Source of the DNA: Microbacterium sp. cf046
GTDB lineage: Bacteria > Actinomycetota > Actinomycetes > Actinomycetales > Microbacteriaceae
Direction of reading: 5' to 3'
NCBI RefSeq assembly: GCF_900114345.1
Contig: NZ_FOZJ01000002.1
Span: 744,001-808,000 of the forward strand
DNA length: 64,000 bases
Shown here: positions 38,955 to 48,778 of the stretch, in pieces
How positions within the stretch are numbered: the stretch's first letter is position 1
How the letters are laid out: each line of letters begins with the position of its first letter
Made by a program: the position numbers and the translations under genes
The notes under the pieces: generated by a model
What the model saw: the letters and a program-made list of their open reading frames with translations, nothing else
Database searches by the model: none
Told to the model about the DNA's origin: nothing

Positions 38955-40259
38955 TCACCAGCCGAGCGGCAGACTCGCGCCGATCGCGGCGAGGGGACCG
39001 CGCGCCTTGATTCCCACTTCCGCCACCTCGGCGGCGGCATCCGACCGCCACGTGATCCCGCCTCCGGCGCCGACGTACGCTCCGCCCGCGTGGACCACGA
39101 TCGAGCGGATCACCATCGCCAGGTCGAGGGCGCCGTCGTCGCCGACCCAGCCGAAGCATCCCGCGAACACGCCGCGAGGCCCGCGCTCGAGCTCATGCAG
39201 GATCGTCATGGCCGAAAGCTTCGGTGCACCCGTCATGCTCCCGGCCGGAAAGGTCGCATCCAGAAGGTCACCCACGACGATGCCGTCGGTCAGCGTCCCC
39301 GAGACCGTGCTGACGAGCTGGTGCACCGCCGGATAGGACTCGATCTCCAGCAGCCCGTCGACTCCGACCGATCCGGGCTCGCACACGCGAGAGAGGTCGT
39401 TGCGCATCAGATCGACGATCATGACGTTCTCGGCGCGCTCCTTCTCGCTCTCGAGCAGCTCCGTGACCAAGGCGGCATCCGATTCGGGGTCGGTTCCCCG
39501 GGGTCGCGTTCCCTTGATCGGTCTGGTGCGCACGACGCCGTCCGAGACCTCGAGGAATCGCTCGGGGCTGGCGCTGGCGAGGGCGACGTCACCCGAACGG
39601 ACGAGTCCGCCGTGATGGGCCGGGGTCCGGGCCCGGAGCCGGGCGTACGCGGCCAAGGGGTCCACGGTCGATCGGATCGTGAACCGCGTCGTCAGACACA
39701 GCTGGTACGCGTCGCCCGCACGGATCGCGTCGCGGCAGCGCTCGATCAGGGCCGCGTATTCGTCCGGGACGTGCCGGGCGACGGCGACGGCAGGCCCGGG
39801 CTCCGCAACGGTCGGGTCCGCGGACATCGCCTCGACCCGTGCGGCGAACGACTGCGCCTCCGCGGCCGGCGCCCAGGCCCAGGCGAGTCCACGCTCATGA
39901 TCGAACGCGACGAATCGATCGGCCCGCAGCCACCGTTCGGCCGGGACGTCGGGATCGGCTGCGCTGATCGGAGCGCCCGCACGCGCCGCGGCATCCTCGT
40001 ATCCGAGCCAGCCGACCCATCCGCCGTGGAAGGGACCGGCAGCCGCGCCGCCGGCCGAGTCCGCGGGGGTGAGCGAGATCGAGCGCACGAGATCGGGCTG
40101 CGTCTCGACGGTGCCTTCGCCGACCCAGCTCCACCCGGTCGTCGCGTCCGGGCCCGCATCCAGCCAGAAGCAGTGCTCGCTGTTCGCCGCGATTCCCGCG
40201 AAGACGGATGCCGGATCCCGCCTGCTGCGCAACGGCACAGCGATCAGCGGTTCGGGCAT
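38955..40259 (-). CDS. pabB: Aminodeoxychorismate synthase component I
   Basis: A chorismate-using enzyme of 434 residues for folate synthesis. The catalytic half shows [22 protein letters not shown] and [12 protein letters not shown] with the TAGAPK-type signature. No fused glutamine amidotransferase and no lyase domain are present, so a PabA and PabC must come from elsewhere. An anthranilate synthase is less likely because the leucine-rich regulatory N-terminal motif (LLES) is absent. A TACCCT hexamer ends 6 bases before the ATG. Divergent from the DedA gene. Confidence 0.9.
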   Translation of the reverse strand: MPEPLIAVPLRSRRDPASVFAGIAANSEHCFWLDAGPDATTGWSWVGEGTVETQPDLVRSISLTPADSAGGAAAGPFHGGWVGWLGYEDAAARAGAPISAADPDVPAERWLRADRFVAFDHERGLAWAWAPAAEAQSFAARVEAMSADPTVAEPGPAVAVARHVPDEYAALIERCRDAIRAGDAYQLCLTTRFTIRSTVDPLAAYARLRARTPAHHGGLVRSGDVALASASPERFLEVSDGVVRTRPIKGTRPRGTDPESDAALVTELLESEKERAENVMIVDLMRNDLSRVCEPGSVGVDGLLEIESYPAVHQLVSTVSGTLTDGIVVGDLLDATFPAGSMTGAPKLSAMTILHELERGPRGVFAGCFGWVGDDGALDLAMVIRSIVVHAGGAYVGAGGGITWRSDAAAEVAEVGIKARGPLAAIGASLPLGW

Positions 40260-40295
40260 GAACCCAGGGTAGAGGGGTCGCTCTAGGCTCGGGGT

Positions 40296-40994
40296 GTGAA
40301 CGAGTTCCTCACGTGGCTGCTCGACGCCGTCCAGAGCGTCGACCCCGTGCTGCGGACACTGCTGGCCGGCATCGCGATCATGCTCGAGACGAGCGTGCTG
40401 GTAGGTCTCTTCGTCCCCGGAGACACGATCGTCATCATCGCCGGCACGGCGGTGGCCTCCCCTCTCGAGGGAGTGCTCCTGATCATCGCCGTCGTCATCG
40501 GTGCGCTCGCGGGCGAGAGCATCGGGTTCTGGCTTGGGCGCTACCTCGGCCCGAAGATCCGCCATTCGGGCCTCGGCCGCCGCATCGGCGACGAGAACTG
40601 GGAGCGATCCGAGCGCTACCTGCGCCGTCGCGGCGGTCCGGCGATCTTCGTCTCGAGATTCCTCCCGGTGCTGCACTCGCTCGTGCCCCTCACGGTCGGG
40701 ATGAGCGGCTACTCGTACCGGCGGTTCCTCGCCTGGACGGTTCCCGCGTGCATCATCTGGGCCACCCTCTACGTCACCGTCGCGGCGGTGGCGGCCGGAA
40801 CCTACCGGGAGCTGGCGGATCGGCTCCACTTCGCCGGATACATCTTCGTCGGCGTCATCGTCGTGTTCCTGCTGCTCGTCTTCGTCAGCAAGAAGGTCAT
40901 CGAGAGGGCCGAGCGAAAGCACCTTCACGAGGACGAGGACGACGCCGGCGGGTCGCCCGGGTCGCTTCGCACTGCGGAGGACATGGAAGACTGA
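40296..40994 (+). CDS. DedA family membrane protein
   Basis: 232 residues with about five helices. The family signature is present as VPGDTIVIIAGT, GESIGFWLGRYLGPK and FVSRFLPVLHSLVPLTVGMSGYSYRRF. These proteins are undecaprenyl-phosphate or phospholipid flippases in known cases. A charged C-terminal tail with Lys, His and acidic runs follows the last helix. GTG start, with a TAGGCT hexamer ending 6 bases before. Four bases separate it from the App1 gene, so the two are co-transcribed. Confidence 0.93.
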   Translation: MNEFLTWLLDAVQSVDPVLRTLLAGIAIMLETSVLVGLFVPGDTIVIIAGTAVASPLEGVLLIIAVVIGALAGESIGFWLGRYLGPKIRHSGLGRRIGDENWERSERYLRRRGGPAIFVSRFLPVLHSLVPLTVGMSGYSYRRFLAWTVPACIIWATLYVTVAAVAAGTYRELADRLHFAGYIFVGVIVVFLLLVFVSKKVIERAERKHLHEDEDDAGGSPGSLRTAEDMED

Positions 40995-40998
40995 GGGG

Positions 40999-42036
40999 AT
41001 GCCCCAGACCGCGACGACGCCTGCGCGCCGCAAAGTGCTGTGGCTCGCACGGCTCGAGTACCGCTTCCACGCGTGGCGCGAACGGCGCGCCCGAGCCCGC
41101 GGCCTGACCCCGACCGTGACCCCGTTCCCCGGCTACGGTGGCCCGGACTGGGTGCGCGTCCTCGGGCGGGTCCTGATTGCGCCGCCCGTGCCGACGACGG
41201 GGTCCGGCGAGTACGAGAGCGTGCGCGGCTGGCGCAGCTTCGCGTCTGTTCCGGTCGGCTTCGCTCAGGTGCGGATCACGATCGCCGACGTGACGCACGA
41301 AGTCGTCGCCGATCGCGGCGGGGTGATCGACATCGAGATCCCGGCACGGTTGGAGGCCGGATGGCAGACCCTCACGATGTCGGTCGAAGGCAGCCCTCCG
41401 GTGGAGACAAGGGTCTTCATCGTGGGCCGTGACGTCTCCTTCGGTGTGGTCTCGGACGTCGATGACACCGTCATGGTCACGGCGCTGCCGCGACCGCTCC
41501 TGGCGGCGTGGAATTCCTTCGTCGTCAACGAGCACGCCCGCCAGCCCGTTCCGGGGATGGCCGTGCTGATGGAGCGGCTCGTGCGGGACGCGCCCGGCAC
41601 CCCGGTCATCTACCTCTCCACCGGCGCCTGGAACGTCGCTCCCACCCTCATCCGCTTCCTGCGCCGTCACCTCTTCCCTCCAGGGTCCGTGCTGCTGACC
41701 GACTGGGGACCCACGCACGACCGCTGGTTCCGCAGCGGCAGAGACCACAAGCTGTCCAACCTCCGCCGCCTCGCCGCCGAGTTCCCCCACGTCAAGTGGC
41801 TGCTGATCGGCGACGACGGACAGCACGACGACGCGATCTACACCACGTTCGCGGGCGAGTCCCCCGGCAACGTCGCAGCGGTGGCCATCCGCCGCCTGTC
41901 TCCGGCCGAAGCGGTCCTCGCCGGGGGGCGGACCGCGGTCGACGACCACACCGCGGCCGCCGTGCCGTGGGTCACGGAGTCGGACGGCGCGGGCCTCGCC
42001 GAGAAGCTCGACGAGATCGGGATTCTCGACCGCTGA
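40999..42036 (+). CDS. App1-type phosphatidate phosphatase (DUF2183)
   Basis: 345 residues: a basic N-terminal segment, a beta-rich domain (about 45-145) and a HAD-type catalytic domain with SDVDDTVMVT near residue 153, matching the DxDxT motif. YLSTGAWN and a distal LIGDDGQHDD complete the acid site. Yeast App1 hydrolyses phosphatidic acid. Together with the DedA gene it suggests a lipid- or carrier-related operon. GAGGGG is the ribosome binding site before the ATG. Confidence 0.9.
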   Translation: MPQTATTPARRKVLWLARLEYRFHAWRERRARARGLTPTVTPFPGYGGPDWVRVLGRVLIAPPVPTTGSGEYESVRGWRSFASVPVGFAQVRITIADVTHEVVADRGGVIDIEIPARLEAGWQTLTMSVEGSPPVETRVFIVGRDVSFGVVSDVDDTVMVTALPRPLLAAWNSFVVNEHARQPVPGMAVLMERLVRDAPGTPVIYLSTGAWNVAPTLIRFLRRHLFPPGSVLLTDWGPTHDRWFRSGRDHKLSNLRRLAAEFPHVKWLLIGDDGQHDDAIYTTFAGESPGNVAAVAIRRLSPAEAVLAGGRTAVDDHTAAAVPWVTESDGAGLAEKLDEIGILDR

Positions 42037-42076
42037 GCCCGCGGTCGTGTCCGAACCCGCGCGTAGGCTCTGACCC

Positions 42077-42793
42077 ATGTGTGGACGATTCGTCGTGGCC
42101 AGTGTCGGCTCCGAGCTCGTGGGCGTGCTCCGGGTCGATCTCGAGAGCGACGACCTTCCCGAGCCCTCGTACAACGTCGCCCCGACAGCGCCGGTCGCGA
42201 TCGTGATCGACTCCGCGAAGACCGAGCCGCCCACCCGGCGCCTCGAGACCGCGCGGTGGGGCCTCGTGCCCGCGTGGGCGAAAGACCTCTCGATCGGCGC
42301 CCGTGCCTTCAACGCCCGGTCCGAGGAGCTCGAAGACAAGCCGATGTTCCGCAAGGCCCTCGAGAAGCGGCGCGCGGTGGTCCCGGCATCCGGCTACTAC
42401 GAGTGGAAGAACGTCGACGGGACGAAGATTCCGCACTACATTCATCCGGCGGACGACTCGCCGCTGTTCATGGCGGGACTGTACGAGTGGTGGAAGAACC
42501 CGGCTCTCGCCGAGGACGATCCCGCGAAGTGGGTGCTGAGCTTCACGATCCTCACGCGAGACTCGATCGGGCACCTCGGATCGATCCACGACCGCATGCC
42601 GCTGTTCGTCGATCCCGACCATGCCGACGCCTGGCTCGATCCGACCACCGACAACGTGCGCGACGTGCTCGACGCGGCGATCGACGCCGCCCCGGCGGTC
42701 GCGGAGACCCTCGACGATCACGTCGTGTCGAAGGCCGTCGGAAATGTCCGCAACAACTCCCCCGAGCTGATCGAGCCCGTCCCCGAGGCGTAG
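42077..42793 (+). CDS. SOS response-associated peptidase (YedK/HMCES family)
   Basis: 238 residues that protect abasic sites in single-stranded DNA by a Cys2 thiazolidine crosslink. Cys2 is intact (MCGRF). Further elements are YNVAPT, RWGLVPAWAKD, FNARSE, the catalytic PASGYYEW glutamate, and His in GSIHDRMPL (about 171). A TAGGCT hexamer ends 7 bases before the ATG. It is upstream of no other repair gene; the next gene is convergent. Confidence 0.95.
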   Translation: MCGRFVVASVGSELVGVLRVDLESDDLPEPSYNVAPTAPVAIVIDSAKTEPPTRRLETARWGLVPAWAKDLSIGARAFNARSEELEDKPMFRKALEKRRAVVPASGYYEWKNVDGTKIPHYIHPADDSPLFMAGLYEWWKNPALAEDDPAKWVLSFTILTRDSIGHLGSIHDRMPLFVDPDHADAWLDPTTDNVRDVLDAAIDAAPAVAETLDDHVVSKAVGNVRNNSPELIEPVPEA

Positions 42794-42803
42794 TCGCGGC
42801 GCG

Positions 42804-44015
42804 TCAGCCGACGGGCGCGCAGTCGGCACACGGCACGAGCCCGCGGCCCTGCGCCGCCAGATCCAGACGGGCTGTCATGACCCGGACGGCTGCCTCGTCC
42901 AGTCGTCCTTGGGGCAGCATCCCGCCGTCGACGGCCGCCGCAATGCCCTCCGCCGTCCGCGGCGCAGAGTCTGCGGTCGTGAAGACGATGCCGAGCACCA
43001 TGTCGTTGCCGGCCGCCACGGCAGCGACGGCGTTCGCGACCGGGTCCTGGTAGCCGGGCAGGCCGGTCGCCTGCAGCATCCCGAGATCGTCTGTGATCGC
43101 GACGCCGGTGAAGCCGAGTTCCTCGCGCGCGACCCGGTGCCATTCGGCGGACAATGTCGCCGGGGCGGGATCGACGGCACCGTACGAGAGGTGCCCGAAC
43201 ATCAGGAACGGGGCGCCGGCGTCGATCCCCGCGCGGAAGGGGATGCCGTCCCCGGCCTCCCACTGCGTCTTCGACATGCCCGTCGACGGGATGCCGGAAT
43301 GCGAGTCGCCCGGAGCGGCACCGTGACCGGGGAAGTGCTTCAGGGTCGACATCGCGGCGCCGCCCTCGCCGTCCACCGCGGCGATGACGCGCTCCGCGCC
43401 GGATGCGGGCGTCGTTCCGAGGGCACGACGGTAGATGAACATCGAGCGGTCCGGGGTCACATCGGCGACGACGCCGAAGTTCACTCCGATTCCGGCTCGC
43501 TGCAGCAGCGCCGCCCGAGCGGCGAACGCATCACGCGTTGCGGCGGCCGGCTGATCCTTCAACGTCACCGAGGACGGGAATCGGTCCCACGGCAGGCGGG
43601 AGACATCGCCGCCCTCCTGATCGACGGCGATCAGCGGCGGAAGGGCGGGGTCGATGGTCAATGCGGCCGTGATCCCGCGCAGGTCCGACTCGGTGGCCGG
43701 GATGTTCGCTCCCATGAGGATGAAGCCGCCGATGCCGGTGCTCGACATGTATTCGGAGAGGACCGCGGCATCCGTGGTGGGAATGTGACCCATAACGATG
43801 CTCGCAGCCTTCTCGAGGGTCGACATCGAGGCGAGCCGCTCGACGGCCGCAGCGTGGAGATCGGCGCCGGGGACGACGCGGACCGTCGCCTGCGGCGCAT
43901 CGGGTGCCGGTGCCGGTGTGCTGTCGTCGCCCGCCCAGGATGCGGGTGTCACGCAGCCCACCAGCACGAGTGCTCCGGCCACGCCGGCCGCGAGCGTGCG
44001 CCGAGCCGAGTTCAT
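42804..44015 (-). CDS. Beta-N-acetylhexosaminidase (GH3, NagZ-like) lipoprotein
   Basis: 403 residues. A lipoprotein signal with LVLVGC places the acylated cysteine at 21, so the enzyme is on the outer face of the membrane. GH3 features are AVDQEGGDVSRLPW, the STLKHFPGHGAAPGDSHSGIP acid-base loop and nucleophile Asp in GVAITDDLGML. It releases GlcNAc from cell-wall fragments. A TAGGCT hexamer ends 6 bases before the ATG. Confidence 0.93.
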   Translation of the reverse strand: MNSARRTLAAGVAGALVLVGCVTPASWAGDDSTPAPAPDAPQATVRVVPGADLHAAAVERLASMSTLEKAASIVMGHIPTTDAAVLSEYMSSTGIGGFILMGANIPATESDLRGITAALTIDPALPPLIAVDQEGGDVSRLPWDRFPSSVTLKDQPAAATRDAFAARAALLQRAGIGVNFGVVADVTPDRSMFIYRRALGTTPASGAERVIAAVDGEGGAAMSTLKHFPGHGAAPGDSHSGIPSTGMSKTQWEAGDGIPFRAGIDAGAPFLMFGHLSYGAVDPAPATLSAEWHRVAREELGFTGVAITDDLGMLQATGLPGYQDPVANAVAAVAAGNDMVLGIVFTTADSAPRTAEGIAAAVDGGMLPQGRLDEAAVRVMTARLDLAAQGRGLVPCADCAPVG

Positions 44016-44062
44016 CGGATCAGCCTATGCGCGATCCCTGGGAGGCGGCGGTGGTGGTGGGC

Positions 44063-45742
44063 TCAGTGGCGCGCGACGATCGCGGCGGCATCCGTTCCTC
44101 GCGCGAGCACGCCGTATTGGGCGCCGCGATCGTCGCCGAGGCGCGCCGCGATGAAGGCATCCGCCGCGGCCGACGGGGCGTGGCGCAGCATGAGCGATGC
44201 CTGGAAGGCCAGCGCGAGGTTCTCGGTCAGGCGGCGAGCCTGAGGCTGCGCGTCGTCGGGCTCCGCCCCGGCGAGCTCTGCCACGAGTGCGAGCGTTCGC
44301 GCGACGTGTCCGTCCAGCAGCGCGGAGGCGCCGGCTGTGGTGTCGAGTTCGTCGGCGAACGCCGCGATCGAATCCGGGTCCTTCGTCAAGGCGCGCAGGG
44401 CGTCCAGCGCGATCACGTTGCCCGACCCCTCCCAGATCGACATCACAGGCTGCTCCCGGTACCGTCGCGCGAGGGGGAACGACTCCGTGTATCCGTTGCC
44501 CCCGAGGCACTCCATGGCCTCGTAGGCGTGGTGCGGGCCGCGCTTGGTCACCCAGTACTTCGACACGGGTGTGGCGAGGCGCCGCAGCGCCGCGTCCCGA
44601 TCGGATGCGTCGGCCCCGAACGCCTGCGCGAGGCGGAGCCCTGTGAGCATCGCCGCCTCGGATTCCATCGCCAGGTCGGCGAGCACGGCGGTCATCGCGG
44701 GCTGGTCGACGAGCAGTCTGCCGAACGCCGACCGCCCGCGCGTGTGCCACACCGCTTCGGCGACCGACTGGCGCATGCCGGCTGCGGTTCCGAGGACGCA
44801 GTCCAGGCGAGTGCGCTGCACCATCTCGATGATCGTGCTCACTCCCCTGCCCGGCTCACCGAGCAGCATCCCGATCGTCCCGTCGAATTCGACAGATGCC
44901 GATGCGTTGGACCGGTTGCCGAGCTTGTCCTTGAGCTGCTGGATCCGGAACACGTTGCGCATCCCGCGCGGCAGCAGGCGCGGTACGAACAGGCAGCCGA
45001 GCCCCTCGTCCACGTTCCCGCGACGCGTGTGAGCGAGCACCAGGAACCCGTCGGACATCGGCGCCGAGCAGAACCACTTGTGTCCCGTGATCTGATACGC
45101 GTGGCCGCCCATGTAGGTGCCGAGGGTCGTACCGGCGCGGACATCCGATCCGCCCTGCTTCTCGGTCATCGCCATGCCGATCAGCGCGCTGGTCTTCTCT
45201 TCATTGGGGAGCAGTCGCGGCTCGTACTCGCGTGAGTACAGTCTCGGCAGCCATTCGTCGGCGACCCACGGTGAGTCCCTGATGGACGCGACCGCGGCGT
45301 GCGTCATCGACACCGGGCATGCATGGCCGGGTTCGACCTGCGCGAACAGCATGAACATCGCTGCACGGGCGACGCCGGCCCCGGGCTTCGGATCGACCCA
45401 CGCTGACGTGTGCGCGCCGCGTGCGATCGCATCGCCGAGGATGCGGTGATACGACGGGTCGTACTCCACCTCGTCCAGCCTGAAGCCCCACCGGTCGTGC
45501 GCGAGCGCGATCGGTGCGTGGACGTTCGCGAGTGTCGCGTCGCGCTGGAAGGACGATGTGCCCACGAGCCGGCCCGCCTCGTGCAGCTCATCGTGTGCCC
45601 ACTCGGCGCCGAAAGTGGCGACGGCGTCCACGAGCGGGAGGTTGAGCGCGTACTCGTCGATCTCGGTGCGGACGGGCGGCTGATTCTCGACGTAATGGGT
45701 GGCGGCGCCGATCACGCGCTGCCCGCGCGCGACCGAGGTCAT
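44063..45742 (-). CDS. aidB: Acyl-CoA dehydrogenase, AidB family
   Basis: 559 residues with the extended AidB architecture: an N-terminal addition (ATHYVENQPPV), MAMTEKQGGSDVRAG, QQLKDKLGNRSNASASVEF, AMECLGGNGYTE and SIWEGSGNVIALDALRAL. E. coli AidB is a flavoprotein that binds DNA and is induced by alkylation. Start ATG overlaps the preceding metallopeptidase gene by four bases, so the two are coupled. The upstream partner is not an ada or alkB gene. Confidence 0.92.
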   Translation of the reverse strand: MTSVARGQRVIGAATHYVENQPPVRTEIDEYALNLPLVDAVATFGAEWAHDELHEAGRLVGTSSFQRDATLANVHAPIALAHDRWGFRLDEVEYDPSYHRILGDAIARGAHTSAWVDPKPGAGVARAAMFMLFAQVEPGHACPVSMTHAAVASIRDSPWVADEWLPRLYSREYEPRLLPNEEKTSALIGMAMTEKQGGSDVRAGTTLGTYMGGHAYQITGHKWFCSAPMSDGFLVLAHTRRGNVDEGLGCLFVPRLLPRGMRNVFRIQQLKDKLGNRSNASASVEFDGTIGMLLGEPGRGVSTIIEMVQRTRLDCVLGTAAGMRQSVAEAVWHTRGRSAFGRLLVDQPAMTAVLADLAMESEAAMLTGLRLAQAFGADASDRDAALRRLATPVSKYWVTKRGPHHAYEAMECLGGNGYTESFPLARRYREQPVMSIWEGSGNVIALDALRALTKDPDSIAAFADELDTTAGASALLDGHVARTLALVAELAGAEPDDAQPQARRLTENLALAFQASLMLRHAPSAAADAFIAARLGDDRGAQYGVLARGTDAAAIVARH

Positions 45743-46824
45743 GTGCGCTCCTCATCCCATGGTGCCGCCATGGCCATCTGCTCCTCGGAGGTCAGCGGCG
45801 CCTTCGTCACGATCTCATGCATGAATCCGAGCTTTCTGCGCACCGGCGCCACCAGTTCGAACGGATACAGATCGCGGAATCCCATCGACCTGTTGATGCG
45901 ATTGAACGCCTGGGACATCCACTCCCAGTCGGTGAGGAGCCGCTGGATCGGCTCGTCCTCGTACGATTCGCGCGGCACCACGTCGGCGTCGCGCAGGCTC
46001 GTCACCGCGGCGTCGAGACGGATGCCGATCGCTGCGGCGGTCTGGAGCGTCCCGGTGATGTGCAGGTAGTGGGCGAAGGTCTCGGCGAAGTCCTCCCACG
46101 GGTGCATCGTCGCGTACTCGGAGATGAAGGACTCGTGCCAGTTCTCCGGTGCGCCCATCGCGTAGTGGCGCTTGAGCGCATCCTGGTAGCTGGCCCGCTC
46201 GTCGCCGAACATCGCCCGGCACTGAGCCCAGGCCGCATCATCGGTCAGCAGCACGTTCTGGTAGTAGTGGCCGACCTCGTGCCGCAGGTGACCGAGGATC
46301 GTCCGATACGGCTCTCCGAGCCTGACCCGGAGTGCCTCGCGACGATCGTCCAGACTCTCCGCCAGGTCGATCGTGATGATCCCGTTCGCATGGCCGATCA
46401 TGACGGGGCGACCGTCGGTGAGGCTGGAGATCAGGTCGAAGCCGAGGCCACCTGGCTTCAGGTCCCATCCGACGATGGGGAGGCCGAGACTCGCGAGCTG
46501 CAGGATCAGGCGCCGTTTGGCCTCCTCGGTGCTCGCGAGCTTCTGGAGCGCCACGGTGTCATCGGCCGCCGGCCGGGTGCGCGTGAGACGGCAGGAGAAG
46601 CAGCGGCCGGCAGGTGCGTCGTCGCGAACGAGCCAGTTGCACGCCCAGTCCCTGTTCGAGCAGGTGTACCAGGTGCGCTCTGCGATCACCGTGCGATTGT
46701 TGCGCAGCCCGTAGAACTGACGCGAAAGCATGTGGAAGCCCAGTTCGGCTTCGCAATTCGGGCACACGAGCGTGTCGAGATACAGGAAGTGGCGGCAATG
46801 CGGACAGCGCGGCTGGGAGCTCAC
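45739..46824 (-). CDS. Putative zinc metallopeptidase with zinc ribbon
   Basis: 361 residues. A zinc ribbon (CPHCRHFLYLDTLVCPNC) at the N terminus and two later CxxC-like pairs (CSNRDWAC, CFSC) are followed by a domain with RHEVGHYYQNVL (HExxH) and the distal acid motif HPWEDFAETFAHYLHI. It resembles the Peptidase_Mx/putative zinc-binding metallo-peptidase family. A TACGGT hexamer ends 6 bases before the GTG. The substrate is unknown; no signal peptide. It is first in a unit with aidB. Confidence 0.88.
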   Translation of the reverse strand: MSSQPRCPHCRHFLYLDTLVCPNCEAELGFHMLSRQFYGLRNNRTVIAERTWYTCSNRDWACNWLVRDDAPAGRCFSCRLTRTRPAADDTVALQKLASTEEAKRRLILQLASLGLPIVGWDLKPGGLGFDLISSLTDGRPVMIGHANGIITIDLAESLDDRREALRVRLGEPYRTILGHLRHEVGHYYQNVLLTDDAAWAQCRAMFGDERASYQDALKRHYAMGAPENWHESFISEYATMHPWEDFAETFAHYLHITGTLQTAAAIGIRLDAAVTSLRDADVVPRESYEDEPIQRLLTDWEWMSQAFNRINRSMGFRDLYPFELVAPVRRKLGFMHEIVTKAPLTSEEQMAMAAPWDEERT

Positions 46825-46885
46825 GGTCTCACCGTAGCGCTCCGTCGTCCTGCCCCGGCCGCGCGGCGCGAGAACTGCGCGCCCG

Positions 46886-48028
46886 CTATGGGACCGGGGC
46901 GATCGGCAGGCGGATCAGGATGTCGTCTCCGTTCCGCGGGGAGCCTCGGCCGTCTGTGTTGTTCGTCAGGATCCACAGCGTTCCGTCGGGTGCGGCGACC
47001 ACATCCCGCAGACGCCCCTGACCGTCGAGGCCGACTCTCGGCTGCTCAGCGGTGTGGGACTCCGTCATGTCCACCACCCACAGCCGCTCTCCCCGCAGGC
47101 CGGCGACGAAGACAGTCCTGCCCACCGCGGCGATCCCGCTCGGGCTGGCCTCGCTGGTCGCCCACGTGACCACGGGATCCGTGAACCTGTCGTCACCGGC
47201 ATCTCCTTCGACGATGGGCCAGCCGTAGTTCGCGCCCGGCACGATGCGGTTGATCTCGTCCCACTCGTTCTGCCCGAATTCGCTCGCCCACAGCTGGCCG
47301 TCGGCCGTCCACGCCAGCCCCTGCACGTTGCGATGGCCCAGCGTCCAGACGGCATTGCCGAACGGATTGCCCGGTGCTGGATCGCCCTCGGGCGTCAGCC
47401 GGAGGATCTTCCCGCCGAGCGCGTCGGGATCCTGTGGTGCATTCTGGTTCTGCGCATCACCAGTCGTCACGTACAGGTATCCGTCGGGGCCGAACGCGAT
47501 CCGTCCGCCGTCGTGGGTGTTCGCCCGCGGGATGCCGGTGAGGATGGGTTCCGGATCGCCGATGGCGAGCGAGCCGGCGTCGCCGCGCAGCGGCATCCGG
47601 ACGACGCGGTTGTCATGGGAGGCTCCGTGGTAGGCGTACAGCCATCGATCCCCGGCGTCATCGACCCGGATCGCGAGGCCGTGCAGGCCGGATTCCCCTC
47701 CGGAGACCACCCCGGGGACGACCCCGATCGTCCGCAGGTCGCCCGCACTGGTCAGCTCCCGCACCGTGCCGGAGTCGCGCTCCGAGATGACTGCGCCCCC
47801 GCCGTCGAGGGGTACGACGGACCAGGGCGCATCGAGGTCCGTGGCAAGCGTCGCGGGCTCGCCGGAGGGAGCCCAGTGCGCGTCGGGCGCACTGGTCGCG
47901 TTCGGCGCACTCGGCGCTGTCGAAGCCCTCGGCGGCACAGAGCTCGGCGGTGAAGCGGCGCATCCGGAGGATGCCAGCACGGCGCCGACGAGCCAGACTG
48001 CGGCGAGGCTTCGGCGCGGGAGCCTCAC
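46886..48028 (-). CDS. PQQ-dependent sugar dehydrogenase-type beta-propeller lipoprotein
   Basis: 380 residues. The signal peptide ends with a lipobox LASSGC (Cys23), followed by a Ser/Pro/Ala linker, then a six-bladed propeller of the glucose/sorbosone dehydrogenase family: LDAPWSVVPL, ESGLHGLAIR, RIAFGPDGYLYVTTGDA, GHRNVQGLAWTADG and NYGWPIVEG. Homologues in Actinobacteria may use PQQ taken from outside, as no pqq genes are visible here. The GTG start overlaps the VOC gene stop by four bases (GTGA). Confidence 0.9.
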   Translation of the reverse strand: MRLPRRSLAAVWLVGAVLASSGCAASPPSSVPPRASTAPSAPNATSAPDAHWAPSGEPATLATDLDAPWSVVPLDGGGAVISERDSGTVRELTSAGDLRTIGVVPGVVSGGESGLHGLAIRVDDAGDRWLYAYHGASHDNRVVRMPLRGDAGSLAIGDPEPILTGIPRANTHDGGRIAFGPDGYLYVTTGDAQNQNAPQDPDALGGKILRLTPEGDPAPGNPFGNAVWTLGHRNVQGLAWTADGQLWASEFGQNEWDEINRIVPGANYGWPIVEGDAGDDRFTDPVVTWATSEASPSGIAAVGRTVFVAGLRGERLWVVDMTESHTAEQPRVGLDGQGRLRDVVAAPDGTLWILTNNTDGRGSPRNGDDILIRLPIAPVP

Positions 48029-48501
48029 GATCCGTCGGCGGCGGCTTCGATCGCGGCGATGTCGATCTTCGTCATGGTGAACATGGCCTGGACCGCGCGA
48101 TGCGATCTGTCCGGATCAGGATCGCGGATGAGCTCCACCAGCCGGTCGGGGACGATCTGCCACGAAAGGCCCCATCTGTCCTTCAGCCACGCGCACGGCT
48201 GCTCCTGGCCCCCGTCCGCGGTCAGCGCCGTCCAGTATCGGTCGACCTCCGCCTGATCCCTGCAGGACACGAACAGCGACACGGCCTCCGTGAACGGGAA
48301 CTGCGGTCCGGCATCCATCGCGTAGTAGTCCCGTCCGGCAAGCCGGAAATGGGCGTTCATCACCTTGCCGCCCATCCCCGGAACCTCGTCGGGGTATCGC
48401 GCGAGTAAGACCACCTCCGAGCCGGGAATGAGCGTCGTGTAGAACATGATCGCCGCTTCCGCGTCGTCGTCGAACCACAGGAACGGGGTCACGTCGGTCA
48501 T
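48025..48501 (-). CDS. VOC family protein (PhnB/3-dmu-9_3-mt type)
   Basis: 158 residues with ITPFLWFDDDAEAAI-like opening (here VTPFLWFDDDAEAAIMFY), NAHFRLAGRDYYAMDAG and FTEAVSLFVSCRDQAEVDRYW, ending LSWQIVPDRL. These domains are related to glyoxalase but lack proven function. It precedes the dehydrogenase lipoprotein with overlap; one protein is cytoplasmic, the other exported. Confidence 0.9.
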   Translation of the reverse strand: MTDVTPFLWFDDDAEAAIMFYTTLIPGSEVVLLARYPDEVPGMGGKVMNAHFRLAGRDYYAMDAGPQFPFTEAVSLFVSCRDQAEVDRYWTALTADGGQEQPCAWLKDRWGLSWQIVPDRLVELIRDPDPDRSHRAVQAMFTMTKIDIAAIEAAADGS

Positions 48502-48592
48502 CGGGTGCCTCCTCGCATCGCTCCAGGCTCTCCCGTCGCGCTCGCCCGGTCAAGGGACACCGCGAAGAGCGGGCGCGTTGGATGGGCAGTTC

Positions 48593-48695
48593 GTTCAAAC
48601 CCGCAACCTCGTCAGCGGTCACGGCGCGCGGATGCCGAGCGTTGGTGAAACAGGTAGTCCACTACGTGTCGGGCTGGACGTCATCGGGTTTGAAC
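48593..48695. repeat. 11-bp inverted repeat and a small palindrome before the exported-protein gene
   Basis: GTTCAAACCCG at 48593-48603 and its exact reverse complement CGGGTTTGAAC at 48685-48695 stand 81 bases apart. Between them is the palindrome GTAGTCCACTAC (48654-48665). They lie 84 bases or more before the gene at 48779 and could be operator sites. The rest of this 277-base gap shows no gene. Confidence 0.5.
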
Positions 48696-48778
48696 TGATC
48701 CCAGGGCGTCTCCCAACTCGAGCACGCCCGGGACGAATGTCACTCACCGCCGAGCAGGCATGTGCGAAAGGAACGACA

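Noticed and set aside
38955..41033. A longer pabB start extending over the DedA gene.
   Set aside because: The extra 258 residues are low complexity and antisense to DedA; the ATG at 40259 has its own -10 hexamer.
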